A DNA stretch of 64,000 nt from Fallopia convolvulus (Eukaryota > Streptophyta > Magnoliopsida > Caryophyllales > Polygonaceae), in the NCBI GenBank assembly GCA_964016875.1, contig OZ024719.1:29870679-29934678 (forward strand). The letters are read 5' to 3'. The notes beneath the pieces were generated by a model, which worked only from the letters and a program-made list of their open reading frames with translations, had not been told where the DNA came from and ran no database searches. Below, one piece after another: positions 24,843-36,200 of this stretch. The position numbers and the translations under genes are program-made. Within the stretch, counting starts at the first letter, position 1. Every line of letters starts with the position of its first letter.

Positions 24843-25100
24843 CAGTAAATCAAATTCATTACCAAAATCTTATGAAGTTGAGGTAGACTTGCAACGGCAA
24901 CTGACGGAGGAAGAGGAAATCGACACTGGGGATGCTGGACAGGCACGGAAACGATGCAGCGTTGAACAAGCAGGTCGTGCTGCAGGAGTGAGCGGCTGGC
25001 TGTTCAGCGAGATGTGGAGGTTAGTTTCAGTCTCTCAGATCGTATTTCCAAAACCACGGTAATACAAGGAAAGGAAAGAGGGAAGAGACTTCCCTACTTC
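24843..25100 (-). promoter_or_regulatory. Likely 5' UTR exon and transcription start zone of the esterase gene
   Basis: On the - strand a GC-richer, pyrimidine-rich leader runs from about 25100 and ends at a good donor, ACTG|GTGAGC (24842-24841). This is upstream of the ATG at 23289, where a TTTTGGGTAG acceptor at 23311 would add a 21-base leader. Upstream, 25150-25300 is AT-rich, as expected for a plant promoter. The + strand frame at 24784-25062 is therefore antisense noise. Confidence 0.4.
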
Positions 25101-25497
25101 TGTTTTTCTGATTTTTCTCCTCTTTTTCCTTTTTGCTTTTTTTTTATAGCGTATTCTGGTACCTTATACGGGTTTTCTTAAATAAAATATTAATAATAAA
25201 ATATTTTTAAATATATTTATCATCCGAGAAAAATAATCATGTAAATGCTTATATATAAATTTTGAACAAATATTTAAAATCAATAAACTATAAAAGTTGT
25301 TTATTTAAAACAATAATATTTTATTCGTATTAGAAATTAAATTAATATCCAAAATATGATTATTTATTTATTTATGAAAATAGATTAGTAATAAGATAAA
25401 AACCGATTCTATATAAAAATAAAATAAATAGTCTAGAATTTGTATGATAGCATAAAAAATCAAACATGGATAAGAATTTAGCATATCCAAAAATAAA

Positions 25498-25806
25498 AGA
25501 ATCAAATATTATATTCTTTATATTTTATTACTTTTCATGTATGTAAATTTAGTGATTATCAAATATTTCAATATATCTATTAAATATTTTATTATTTATT
25601 TTTTATTAATTTTAAACATTATAAATATTTATCATTAATTTTTTTATAAAATAAAATCACTATATATATATAAATAAATTCGTCAAAAGATTTATGATAA
25701 AAGATTGATATTTATTTTAAAATATCTTATCTTTAATTTTAAATACTTGTATAAGGAAGGTTTCAAAAGATATTGTTATATTGAATAGATATTTGTTTTG
25801 ATGTTA
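25498..25806. repeat. AT-rich dispersed repeat, inverted partner of 468-775
   Basis: Reverse complement matches the 468-775 copy nearly throughout. The two copies face each other across the oxidase/esterase gene pair, about 24.7 kb apart. The neighbouring DNA at 25150-25497 is AT-rich without features. Confidence 0.7.
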
Positions 25807-26237
25807 GAGATAAATTTAAATAGTTAAAAAGAATTTGATAGAAAGAAGGTATAATAATAGAAATAAAATTAATTTTTTAAATCTAGGTGGGGCCAGAATC
25901 GTTCTGGTGACTTAAAAAGGGACAACTTTAATATATAGTTATAGATAGGGGAGGGTAATTTCTAAGGCCGAGTATCCGTTCAAAATCAAACCGAACTGAG
26001 CTGAAAATCGAAATTTGATTTTTGATGAATCGAATATTGAATTGAATTTTTTTGGTTTAGTTTGATTCAGTTTAGATCTTAGTCGGTTTGATCCTCTTTA
26101 AAACCGAATTAACCAAACATAATACAAAACCGAATTAAATGAACCGATCCCAAAAAGTTGAACCAAACCTTTAAGATACCGAACTTAACCTTAAAAAAAA
26201 TAAATCGAACGTGTTATACACTTCCTATTTTAATATT

Positions 26238-26652
26238 GAGGTTTTTATCGGAAACCACCTGTATGATAGGCCAGGCCATATTAGAGATAACCACCCGTTT
26301 AATAACAATTTACCGTAAACCACCCATTTAACCAATTCCGTTAAAAATTAACCACCCTTGGCTCATCTTTCGTTAGTAATACGTTAAAGCATGTGTGAGT
26401 TTAAATTTTTTTTTTCTTTTCTTACTTAAATCTTTTACAATTTAAGGGAGCAGGTCATGCTGGAACAAATTGGGGGAATGAATTTGACGGAAGAAGACAA
26501 CAAACAGGTCACGGGGATATAAAGCTTCACTGGAACTCCGACCGCCTAACTTCATCGGAATTAATGGCGGATTGGGCACCAAAAAACCTTTGGAAGCGAT
26601 CAGTTTGTTCAGATCTTAAGATTTTGAAGTGAGATCTCGTAGTTCAGATCTT

Positions 26653-26700
<48 letters not shown>

Positions 26701-27432
26701 TCTCCTCCCCTCCCATGGGATCCAATCGCACCGGCAAGAAGAAGAAGCGCTTATCGAAAATTTTCGGCCAAATGATCTCAATCGACACCGACTCGCTCTA
26801 GATCTGATAACAACCCTTTTCTTGCTATTCCATCGGATCTGATCCGCGAAAACAACTCCTCAAATCCCATGAAGGCGCCGCCACCCCTGTCTCGAAGCTC
26901 TCGCTTGTGACGACGATCGATTCAGGAGAAGCCCCTCCACCCACCATCTCTTCTTCTGCTCAACCATCAGATTTGAGTTTTGAGAATAATCCTTTGCACC
27001 TTGAGCCTGCAAACCCACCCCATCCCCTCTCTATGCCTGCCTAGCAACCTTGAGCCTGCAAACCCACCCCTTCGTCATCGGAGATCCGTTGTCGGAATTG
27101 AAGCCAAGGAATTAGGAGAAGCGGTACGATTGAAGATGGAGGCGATGAGGGCGAGTGACAATGGTGTAGTAGCAAATTTGATTTTAGGTTTTCCTTGTTT
27201 AGGAATTTTGCTTTGATTTTGAATTAAATAAAATAAATTAAGGATTTTAGTTTAATTTTAGAATTAAATAAAAACAAAAATATTGCATCTAACGACTTGT
27301 TAACGAAAGTTTCAGGCGGGTGGTTGATTGTTAATGGAGATGGGTATAAGGGTGGTTTACGGTAATTTGTTATTGGTCGGGTGGTTATCTCTAATATGGT
27401 GTATCATACGGGTGATTTTCGACAAAAACCTC
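26238..27432. mobile_element. Mutator-like element, Pack-MULE candidate, 1195 bp
   Basis: The left terminus GAGGTTTTTATCGGAAACCA and the right terminus (inverted) GAGGTTTTTGTCGAAAATCA begin long terminal inverted repeats of about 100 bases that also share CCATATTAGAGATAACCACC. A perfect 9-bp duplication TTTAATATT flanks both ends (26229-26237, 27433-27441), the Mutator signature. Block E elsewhere shows the uninterrupted target. No transposase is encoded. The interior is GC-rich and gene-like: a CT tract, a CCATGG start reading MGSNRTGKKKKRLSKIFGQ (26715 onward), and further short frames rich in Pro/Ser/Leu. Confidence 0.88.
26655..26696 (+). repeat. (CT)n microsatellite
   Basis: About 21 CT units directly upstream of the gene-like segment within the Mutator-like element. 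Such tracts are common in plant 5' UTRs, which fits a captured gene leader. Confidence 0.97.
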
Positions 27433-27820
27433 TTTAATATTTGCAGTTTTTGCACACATACTGTGTACAATAGAGTCTACAACATCAATAGATTTACCTA
27501 ACATAAATCATAAAAAATACCTAACCTACTAACCTTCAAATTAAACTATAAAAATGTTCCATACAAAAACAAGTGTTCAAAAGTTCAACACTTAGCAGTT
27601 TAGTCAACAACTCTGCAAGAAAGATTCACCTACAAAACTACAATTATAATAAATAGTCTTTTCACATTCAAGAAAGGTTCCATACAAAAGAGCCATCAAA
27701 ATGTTCACTAAAAAAAAAAAAAAAAAGCCTAAAATGTAAAGAACATGCAGCAAAACAATTCCATCAGCTCACTTCAACTAGCAGCACCGACTTGGCCAAC
27801 AACAGCAACAATTCTATAAA

Positions 27821-28661
27821 GAGAAATTCCGATTGGTACCCTCGAGTTTTTGGCTTTTCCGAGTGGTGCCCAGAAAAAAAAACTTATTCTGGGCTTTTGC
27901 AAAAGTCCAATTGGTGCCCTTACTTGTAAATTTTCGTTAGTTTATAACTAAATTAGTATGTGTTCTAATGAAAAAATACATTTCTTGTATTTAATTAAAT
28001 TAAAACAAAATGTTAGTTTAATAATAGTTAAAATAAATCATATAAAATATTAAATTAAAAATGTTTTATATATATTTGACTAGTAGATTGTATGTTGTAT
28101 AATTTAAAATTTTTAAGTTTAAAAAATGTTAGAATATTTACTTTAAAATAAATATAATACATAATTAAAATTTGTCATGTAGCTTTTATGTAATAATTTT
28201 GAATTTTTTTTACAAAAACTAATAGAACTTTCATTATGGTACTCTAGAGTTACATTAAAATGTTAATTTCCATGAATTTTTCAGAAATTGTCAAAATTAC
28301 TATATAAATTCTACATGGAAAATGTTAATCTTGCAATATATTTATTTTAATATAAATATTATAATATTTTTTGAATTATACAACATAAAATCTACTTGAT
28401 AAATATATATAATATAAAATTTATTTTCATATGATTTATTTTCATTGTTATTAAATTAAAATTGTGTTTTAATTTAATTAAATACAAAAATATTTTTTTA
28501 CATTAGAAAACATACTAATTTAGCTATAAATTAACGAAAATTTACAAGTAAGGGAACCGGCCGGACTTTTGCAAAAGTTCAAGGGTGCCACTTGGAATAA
28601 TTTTTTTTGAGGACACCACTCGGAAAAGCCAAAAACTAGAGGGTACCAACCGAAATTTCCC
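27821..28661. mobile_element. Second Mutator-like element with very long inverted termini, 841 bp
   Basis: Ends read GAGAAATTCCGATTGGTACC and, inverted, GGGAAATTTCGGTTGGTACC. Pairing continues through TTTTTGGCTTTTCCGAGTGG, CTTTTGCAAAAGTCC, CTTACTTGTAAATTTTCGTT and beyond, giving termini of at least 200 bases around an AT-rich core. Flanks TTCTATAAA (27812-27820) and TTCTATAAC (28662-28670) are a 9-bp duplication with one mismatch. The corresponding uninterrupted site is present near 31012-31030. No coding capacity. Confidence 0.85.
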
Positions 28662-28944
28662 TTCTATAACATAAAGCAACTTAAGCAAGTTAATCAACAA
28701 CCATTATGTCAAACTATCAATACTTATGCATTAAATAATTCAAAGCAAGATCAAAAGTTAAAACAAAGAAAGAAAGAAAGAACAATAAAAAAAAGTATAA
28801 ACCTTTGATTAATAACTAGCTTCATGAAACTTAAAAAATCGAACGGAACCTTAAAAAATCGAATTAAACCTTAAAAAACTAAACCGAACGTGTTATACAC
28901 TTTTGGTTTTAATATTTGCAGTTTTTGCACACCTAACACCTGTT

Positions 28945-30650
28945 GTGATGTGACTATGCTCGAGGTGTCACAACATGAGCATGAGCAAGACGGCCAACCA
29001 TGGGCACATGTGAAGAAGGAGCAAGGCGCGGGCAAGGATTGCCAAGCGTGCCCGCGTGATGCCGACCCAACCCACGCAATTCCTGCAGTGCGCCAGTGCC
29101 CAAGTCCCTACGTTGTGATACGGAATTGATGAGCTCGCGCACTTCGTTTCGGTTTGTTTTCCAAGTCCCGATCTTGTCAGCTTTAATCCTCTTCTTCTTT
29201 TACTTGCAAGATTTGAACTTTGGTTGAGAAGACTCAAACTTTAAGGTTCTCAATCACTTCCTTGGATTGCAAAGCAACATGGTTTGTAAATTGATTGCTT
29301 AAAGGACAAGTAACAACTCAATTGAATGTGTTTGAAGCTTGAATTGTGTTTGAGAATTGAATTGGATAAATGGCACAAGAGAATCTCAAAGTTGTATGGT
29401 GTTTGGTGTTGGACGAATTTCAAGAGAAAGCAAGAGAGATAATTAGGTTGAAGGTCCTTGGAATAAGAAACAAGGTTTCTATTTTAAAGATTTAATTCAA
29501 CATGTCTTGAAAATAAAGATTACAAGGGTTTAAATAGACATAGATAACCAACTATCCTATGCTATTCTTAAAAGATATTGTTTCCTAAAATAAAAATTAC
29601 CTTATTTAAAAGATATTATTGCAAGACAACTAGTTACTTATGCTCCAAGTAAGATCCATATTACTTTTCAAATTTGTCCCAGTAATTGTGCATGGTCCAA
29701 ATTTATAAAATAATATGTTTCTTAATTTGAAAAACCATAAGCCCACATAATATGGCACATAACACATGGTCCATATATGTAGAAATTCCTATTAAAAATA
29801 AAAGCATATATTAGGAAATACTATAAATAGTAAGTCTAGGATAGGCATGCAAACAACTCTTGCATGCGGGTGTGTCCAAGTCAAGCTTGAACATGGTGAA
29901 TAGAAGTGACCCATCTTGGCTCCTTAGGCTCGTCCACCATAGCCGGAATACGAGCTAGAAGAACCCTTGTAGCTTTCTTCAACTTCTTGGCTCGGTCTCT
30001 AGTGATTGGTCCATCAAAGGGAATATGAGCCAAGTCCTCGATGTCTTGTGGAGTCATGGGTGCTTGTGGTGCATCACGTTGGTGCCATATCTTGATGCTC
30101 GGTTGGTGTGTTTGAGTTGGAGAAGACCACTTTATGTTTGTTTGTGATATTAATGTGATTTATAAGGGTATTTTTATTGAAATTCAGAAACCTCAGCTGA
30201 TTGGGAGTTAGGCTTCCATGCTAGGTTATAAGGCTATGGATGTCCCTTTGTGATTAGACAAGTTTTGAAGACAACATTTCAAAGCCTTATCTCCCCTTTG
30301 AAAACGTGTTTTAGCTTTGTTTTTGAATCAAAATTCAGATTGTGGTTCCTTGGATTGTGAGTTATATTTATCCAAATCCAAAGGTAGATCGTGGTGAGTC
30401 ATATCCTCGATTGATCTTCCTAGTTCAAGTATATCAAAAATACATCATATCATTTGCCCTACTTGTTCATATCCAACCCTCATCCATCAACTTCCATTAC
30501 TTCCATCCTCACAATTTCGTCCACGACATCCTCCAAAACCATTCTCAAAATCTCCCTCAAGATCGTCTCCATTTGGTTTCAAGATCATCCATCAAGATTG
30601 CTTGGATTGTGTGGATTGTCTTGCACCAAAATCCACAATAAGATCCTCAT
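28945..30650 (-). mobile_element. Gypsy-derived insertion with polyprotein tail at 29896-30095
   Basis: Foreign DNA between repeat blocks E and F. On the - strand, 30095-29896 reads MTPQDIEDLAHIPFDGPITR then DRAKKLKKATRVLLARIPAM, the GPITRxRAKKLK tail of plant Ty3/gypsy polyproteins. The rest has no long frame; ORFs at 28890-29237 and 30342-30801 have no recognisable domain. Termini could not be resolved, so this may be several pieces. Confidence 0.45.
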
Positions 30651-31315
30651 CACACTGTTTATAATAGAATCTACAATATCACCTGATTCACCTAACATAA
30701 ATCATAAAAAAATACTTAACCTCCTAACCTTCAAATTAAACCATAAAAAAGCCATAAAAATGTTCTGTATAAAAACAAGTGTTCAGAAATTCAACACTTA
30801 GCAATTTAGCCAACGACTCTGTAAGAAAGATTCACCTACAAGTTTGCATTTGTAATAAATAGTCTTTTCATATGCAAGAAAGGTTCCATACAAAAGAAAC
30901 ATTAAAATGTTTAGCAAAAATATAAAAAAGAGCCTAAATGTAAAGAACATGCAACATAACACATCCATCAACTCACTTCAGCTAGCAACACCTTCTTGGC
31001 CAACAATTCGAACAATTCTATAAAATAAAACGACTTAAACAAGTTAAGCAACAAATAATTTAAAGCAAGATCAAAAGTTAAAAACAAACAAAGAAAAAAA
31101 TAACAATAAAAACTATAAACATTTTATAAATAACCAACTCCAAGAACCTTAAAAATCTTGACCAAAGCTTAAAAAGTGAACCGAACCTTAAAAACTGAAC
31201 CCAGCCCTACAAAAATTGCACCGAACCTTAAAGAAACCGAACAAAACCTTTAAAAAACTAAATTGAACGTGTTATAAACTTCCTATTTTAATATTTGCAA
31301 TTTTTACACACCTCA

Positions 31316-31965
31316 ATTTGACATTCAACTTCTCCTCCTAGGACCTTTTAGCTTCCCTCATTGATAAATCAATTTGTCTGCATTCAATTAGCTTATCGCT
31401 CTCATTCCCTCTTCAATAATCATCATTCTAGTTAAGAGCTCCCGTGTTGATTATGTGTCTAATTCATTGTTGTACCATTTTCATTAATTGTGTTAGCACT
31501 AATGGAGCTCTAATTGACGAGTCTATTTTCTTGTCAAGGCTTTGCATAAACTCTCTTTTAAATACATTCTCGGTCAATTTTCAGCTTTTTACCTTGAAAC
31601 AGCGTAGTTTCTGGCCTAAACATAATCCTATTTTCAAGAAAGGAATTTCATTTTTAAAATTATTAATGCGAAATTTATAAACCTTGATCCAAGAATATGG
31701 TTTACTCAATTACGATCTTCAACTTAGTAACATTGTAGTTTGAAAAGCATGCTACACCTCTTAGTATACAATTGATATGGAATACAAATCTTGACATCAT
31801 TTAGTTCCTAAATACTATGTTATTTAATAATCACAATTATCCAACTAATTTGACATTATCGTGTTCATAGTGTTAATGTATGTGTTGAAATCATATGAAA
31901 AGCTTGCTTAGGGTGTGTAAGTGAGGAGAAGGATGTATTTTTTTAATAGGTAAGAATTCGGCAGA
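31316..31965. other. Unassigned intergenic DNA
   Basis: AT-rich sequence with one short + strand frame (31444-31680) that shows no motif. Nothing else recognised. Confidence 0.5.
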
Positions 31966-31970
31966 CTAGG

Positions 31971-32318
31971 TTAGCCTAGTGCATCCTTGCGGATGAAGGT
32001 CAGGACCCCTCCATGGTTTGAAATTTGATTGATACTACAATCGTGATGTAGCTTTGCAATCAAATCAGCCACATAATTGCTTTCTCGAGGGATATGTTTG
32101 GTAATGACCACCTCGAAAAACTGCAACATCATCAAAATGTCTGCTATTAGCATGTCAATTGTCCAGGGACTAGATTGACTGCCCTTGAGCGCATTGGTCA
32201 CAATTAGACTATCGCCCTCAATCTCTATGTGTCGAAGATTCCTTCTACGCGCTTCTTGTATCGTCTGAACTAGTCCCATTGCTTCTGCTTGTTCCAATGT
32301 CCAGTAGTCATTTTTCAC
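31971..32318 (-). pseudogene. RNase H-like domain fragment (LINE-derived)
   Basis: The 115-residue - strand frame contains EQAEAMGLVQTIQEARRRN, HIEIEGDSLIVTNALKG and VVITKHIPRESNYVADLIAK. These are the helix, the acidic IEGDS strand and the histidine-containing HxxRExNxxAD motif of the RNase H-like domain found at the end of plant LINE ORF2 and in stand-alone reverse-transcriptase-like genes. No reverse transcriptase precedes it on the - strand (32319-32680 is AT-rich), so it is a fragment. Confidence 0.75.
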
Positions 32319-32689
32319 TGCGTTAATACTTATATTATTTCCAAATAGGTCTCTTATGATAGAAAAGGATGTGTTGTTGAATTAAGGTAGATGGAGTGAT
32401 AAAATTATAAAAATAAAAAATATTAAAAATTAAGATTTCATATTTATTTAAAATTTATACGCTTTTTAGAACATCATTTGTTTGAAGTACATAAAGTAAG
32501 ATTTTTAATAAATTAAAAAACAAAATAAAATTTATTTACCATTTTGCCATTCCTTCCACTTTTTCTTTTTTTAATCTCAACCCTTCATCTTTTGGATTTA
32601 ATGACTCTCCTTTCCCCTCACTTTACACCCTAAGAATGCTCTCCACTTTAAATCTGCTCAAACATATAATGGGAAAATGTTTTGTGAGA

Positions 32690-33390
32690 ATGGGTGGCAG
32701 GGCAGGTCATGGGTCGGGTTATGGGTGGGTGGAACACTTCCACCACCCGTCCCGAGAAATAAATTGTATCACCCGACCCACCCGTCACCCGCAAAACCTT
32801 TCATCCATATCCGACTCAACCGTCACCCGCGCGGGTGAGTCGGGTGACTCGTCACCCGCGAATTCTAAAATTACAATAAAAATTTCAAAATCAATATAAA
32901 AAAAATTTAATGCAACAATATGCTTACTGAAGTGATCCATAAATTTCTATATCTTTCATTTGCTTAAGTTCCAACAATAATTCCCAACTTCCTTTCGTTG
33001 AAACAAGTTCCTAGGTCATTCAGACCCCTTAGCAAAAATGTTTACATTATCGTAATGGCATTCCATTAGGGATTCAGCCTTTAAGGTCCTTATAGTTTTT
33101 AATATTTTAAAAAAATCCAATTTAAAAAAAGCCCCAAGTCCCAAACATTCTTTTAGGAAAAAACTAAACCTAATTTTAATTTATGATAAATTTTTACGGG
33201 TGAACCGGGTGGTGGGTGATGGGTCTGGTTAAACGGGTGTAAAATTTCACCCATATTTGACCCGTCACCCATTTCACCCGTCACCCGACCCACCCGTCAT
33301 CCACTTTATTACGGTTTTTCACCCGTATAATAGGGTCGGGTGAAGCGGGTTGGTCGGTCACCCACAGATAATGTCCAGCCCTAATGGGTG
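32690..33390. repeat. Degenerate CACCCG/CGGGTG repeat clusters
   Basis: Dense words such as CACCCGTCACCCG, GACCCACCCGTC and CGGGTGACGGG lie at 32690-32870 and 33195-33370, flanking an AT-rich middle. It resembles the ACCCGA clusters at 1.4-1.9 kb. The arrangement as two inverted GC-rich ends around an AT core hints at a terminal-inverted-repeat element, but no duplication was established. Confidence 0.6.
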
Positions 33391-33494
33391 CCCACTTTGC
33401 AAAATAGGAATGAATCTCGTCCGTTCCTAATTATTCGTATATTGTTCAAAACATCCGTTTATGAGGACGCGTGCATCTTGCGGATCGGTTTCGC

Positions 33495-34550
33495 CTTGGA
33501 TGTGCATCAAAACTAACTATATGTGCATCAAAATTTGGTGCTTTTCCATCGAGTTTTTGATGCACATTGTACATCGATTTTAAACCTTTTTTTAATTTTT
33601 TTTAACCTTATTTATGTGTATGAATACAATAGTTAGCTAGTTTTTGATGCAAATATTGTTAGTTTTGATGCACATGCAAAATAAAATGCACTTTTTGGTT
33701 ATTTTGATGCATATATGATTATTTTTTATGCATATGCATAAATTAGACACACTTTTGTGCATCAGTTTTGCCTTTTATGTGCATCAAAACTAGCTATATG
33801 ATGTATATTGTGCATCGATTTCAAACTTTTTTTATGCACATTATTCCAACTGTGATGCACATTCATTCGGTTTTGATGCACACATAAACAAGATACACTT
33901 TTTAGTTATTTTTATGCACATAAGGTTCGTTTTGATGCACAAGCACATATCCACGCACAAACAAGATATACTTTTTAGTTGTTTTGATGTACACGAATGA
34001 TTTTGATGCACATAGGAAAATTAGTTTTGATGCACAAACATATATTTATGTACACAATGTTGATGCACATTCGGACATTTTTTAATGCACATACAATCAG
34101 TTTGATGCATACAATCAATTTTGATGCATACACAAACAAGATATATTTTAGTTGTTTTGATGCACATATAGATGCTTTTGATGCACATGGGATAATTAGT
34201 TTTGATGCACATACGACTAATTTTGATGCACAAACATATATTTTTGCATACAATTTTGATGCACATTCGGTCATATTTATGCAAATACAACCAGTTTTGA
34301 TGCATAAAGAAACAATTTTGATGCAAACACAAACAAGATATACTTTTTAGTTGTTTTGATGCACACAAGAATGCTTTTGATGCACAATGACAATTAATTT
34401 CCATGTACATATGACTAATTTTGATAAACAAACATATCTTTATGCACACATTATTAATGCACATTCAGCCATTTTTTATGCATATAAAATCAATTTTGAT
34501 TCACAAAGAAACAATTTTGATGCACAAAAACCCAGTTTTGATGGACATCC
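33495..34550. repeat. Array of TTTTGATGCACA motifs
   Basis: More than 25 copies of TTTTGATGCACA or its reverse complement are spaced irregularly at roughly 12 to 60 bases. The first copies (33501, 33522) read TGTGCATCAAAA. From about 33553 on, almost all read TTTTGATGCACA, with one reversion near 33778. On the - strand it translates in several frames as CASK, CIKI and VHQN strings, an artefact of the repeat. Spacers are AT-rich and variable. No CRISPR-like constancy. Confidence 0.85.
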
Positions 34551-34559
34551 CGCACACAC

Positions 34560-36200
34560 CCTTGTATTTGTTTTTCGAAAAAATGCGAATAACTCGCCAA
34601 AAATCCGTTTGTGCCATTTTTTCCCATTTTAAGTGAAACGATCAAAACTCTTGATTTCTTTTCATTCAATGACTAATGTTTATTACAAAACTGCTGAGGA
34701 ACCAAACCCCACTGATGAGGATCAACTCATTGCTGAGATACTGAATTCCCCCTTGAACTCCCCTTTGTGCCAGGACGATGAAGAGATTGAAGACCCTCTT
34801 GATATGACTAATGATTTCCTGATGGGGGATGAGGAGGAGCTGGAGGAGGAGTACTCCTAGGAGGAGATTGATGCTTTCATTTGACACTTAGCCGACTTTA
34901 CCCCTGCCTCCTGATGACTCCCAATCTCTCCAATCTTACAAATCCCTCACCACAACCAGCTCTATGCTTCTAAAATTGGAAAATATGGAAGTTAGGCAAG
35001 AACAACAATCCAACTATGAGTCTAGCAAGCGCAAGGGGAGTCTAGGGACCCTTGATGGAATCACATCGGGTCTGAAGGGGGTGAACCCAAGAAACACAAG
35101 AGGAATGAATGATTAAGAAGAAGTATTATATATTTTGCTTTATAAGGCTATATGCAGGCCTCTACTTGTTTTCTTATTGCTATGAATGAGATGCTAGAAG
35201 TAGTAGTAAGTAAAGAAACACTTTTGGGGGTTTTCTTTTTAAGTTTGCTAGGTTGATTAAGGAGAAGAAGTATGTAGGTGTGATGAGCACACCACCTTTT
35301 GTTTTTGCTATGATGGGGTTAAGGGTCAAGTTGCTAAAACTAGGTGGTTTCCTCATGACTTGGTCTAAAGTCAGTTTGTATGTAAAATATTATGAATATA
35401 ATCTTTATGCTATTAAGACTAATCCAAGTGACAAAACCTCTCAACAAATACATTTTCTCATTTATAAAAGTGATGTGTGGCTTATTAATTGTTATTATCT
35501 ATGTTTCAATTTAATAGGGAAAACATTAACATGGAGATGGTTGGCAATGTACTTTGTACATGGAATTATATGGACTGTCATTTCAAAGAAGTATGAGTTG
35601 TTGAAGAGGAATACTAAAATTCAGTCATGGAGTAAACTGTTTACTGGTATGGATAACAAGATAACTATAAAATATACCAATCTAACTCAAGGAGCAAAAA
35701 CTAATTTAACAACCAGAATAAATATAGAGATTGGAGTACAATATGAGTTCATGATTCTAAATTTAAGGGCTGATGGAAATATTCAAATTCTGTGTTTATC
35801 TATATATTATTTCTTGATTATCATTAAGGAATACTTAGGCAATGATACCACTGAAAGTGATACATGGTTAGTTCTGATTGTCAAAGAAACAAGCCATATT
35901 GGAGGAAAACATGAGGAAAACTAGAATCTCCCGTGGTTGATTGGAACCCTACTTTCAGCCGACTCAAAAGGTAGCACAAATTTTGCTATTGAAAGTTACT
36001 TTTGTAAGGATAATAGTAATAATAGGTGCACTTCTAATATTTGGTTTAGGCCGGAAATAGTTGAATGCAACAAAAACAGAAAAAGTATTAGGAATTATAG
36101 GAAATTTGTTAGTGAAAACAGAAATAAAAAAATTACCAAGTAGCTACAAATTTCAAGATTTTGTGCAAAGAATGAAGATCCTAATTATAGAAAACATGGA
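34560..36200 (+). pseudogene. 5' part of a LINE interrupted by element A (ORF1 remnant, tentative)
   Basis: The + strand frames at 34633-34860 (acidic, with DDEEIEDPLD and GDEEELEEEYS) and 35253-35924 are followed by broken frames up to the LTR of element A at 36201. Within the latter, LIGKTLTWRWL at about 35510-35545 resembles the start of the DUF4283 domain of plant LINE ORF1. Near 35785, in another frame, FKFCVYLYIISWLSLRNT is reminiscent of a decayed zinc knuckle. The downstream half of a + strand LINE resumes at 60536, so this is likely the same element. The assignment of ORF1 is weak. Confidence 0.4.

Larger units (their letters stand above)
25990..31315. repeat. Tandemly arranged dispersed repeat broken by insertions
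   Basis: Block E (CCTTAAAAA words, GAACGTGTTATACACTTC, TTTAATATTTGCAGTTTTTG) occurs at about 26190-26237 plus 27442-27455, at 28830-28935 and at 31200-31310. Block F (ACCTAACATAAATCATAAAA, AACAAGTGTTCA, CCTACAA, AGAAAGGTTCCATACAAAAG) occurs at about 27470-27811 plus 28662-28800 and at 30660-31130. The order E-F-E-(foreign DNA 28945-30650)-F-E indicates two tandem units. Two Mutator-like elements and a gypsy remnant lie inside. Confidence 0.75.

Noticed and set aside
24784..25062. 92-residue + strand ORF
   Set aside because: It lies antisense to the likely 5' UTR exon of the esterase and shows no domain.
33975..34464. - strand ORFs of 99 and 147 residues with repeated CASK/CIKI words
   Set aside because: They are translations of the TTTTGATGCACA array in different frames. 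Several frames are open at once because the repeat lacks stops.
33495..34550. CRISPR-like appearance of the array
   Set aside because: The repeated word is only 12 bases, spacing is irregular, orientation changes, and the window is plant nuclear DNA.
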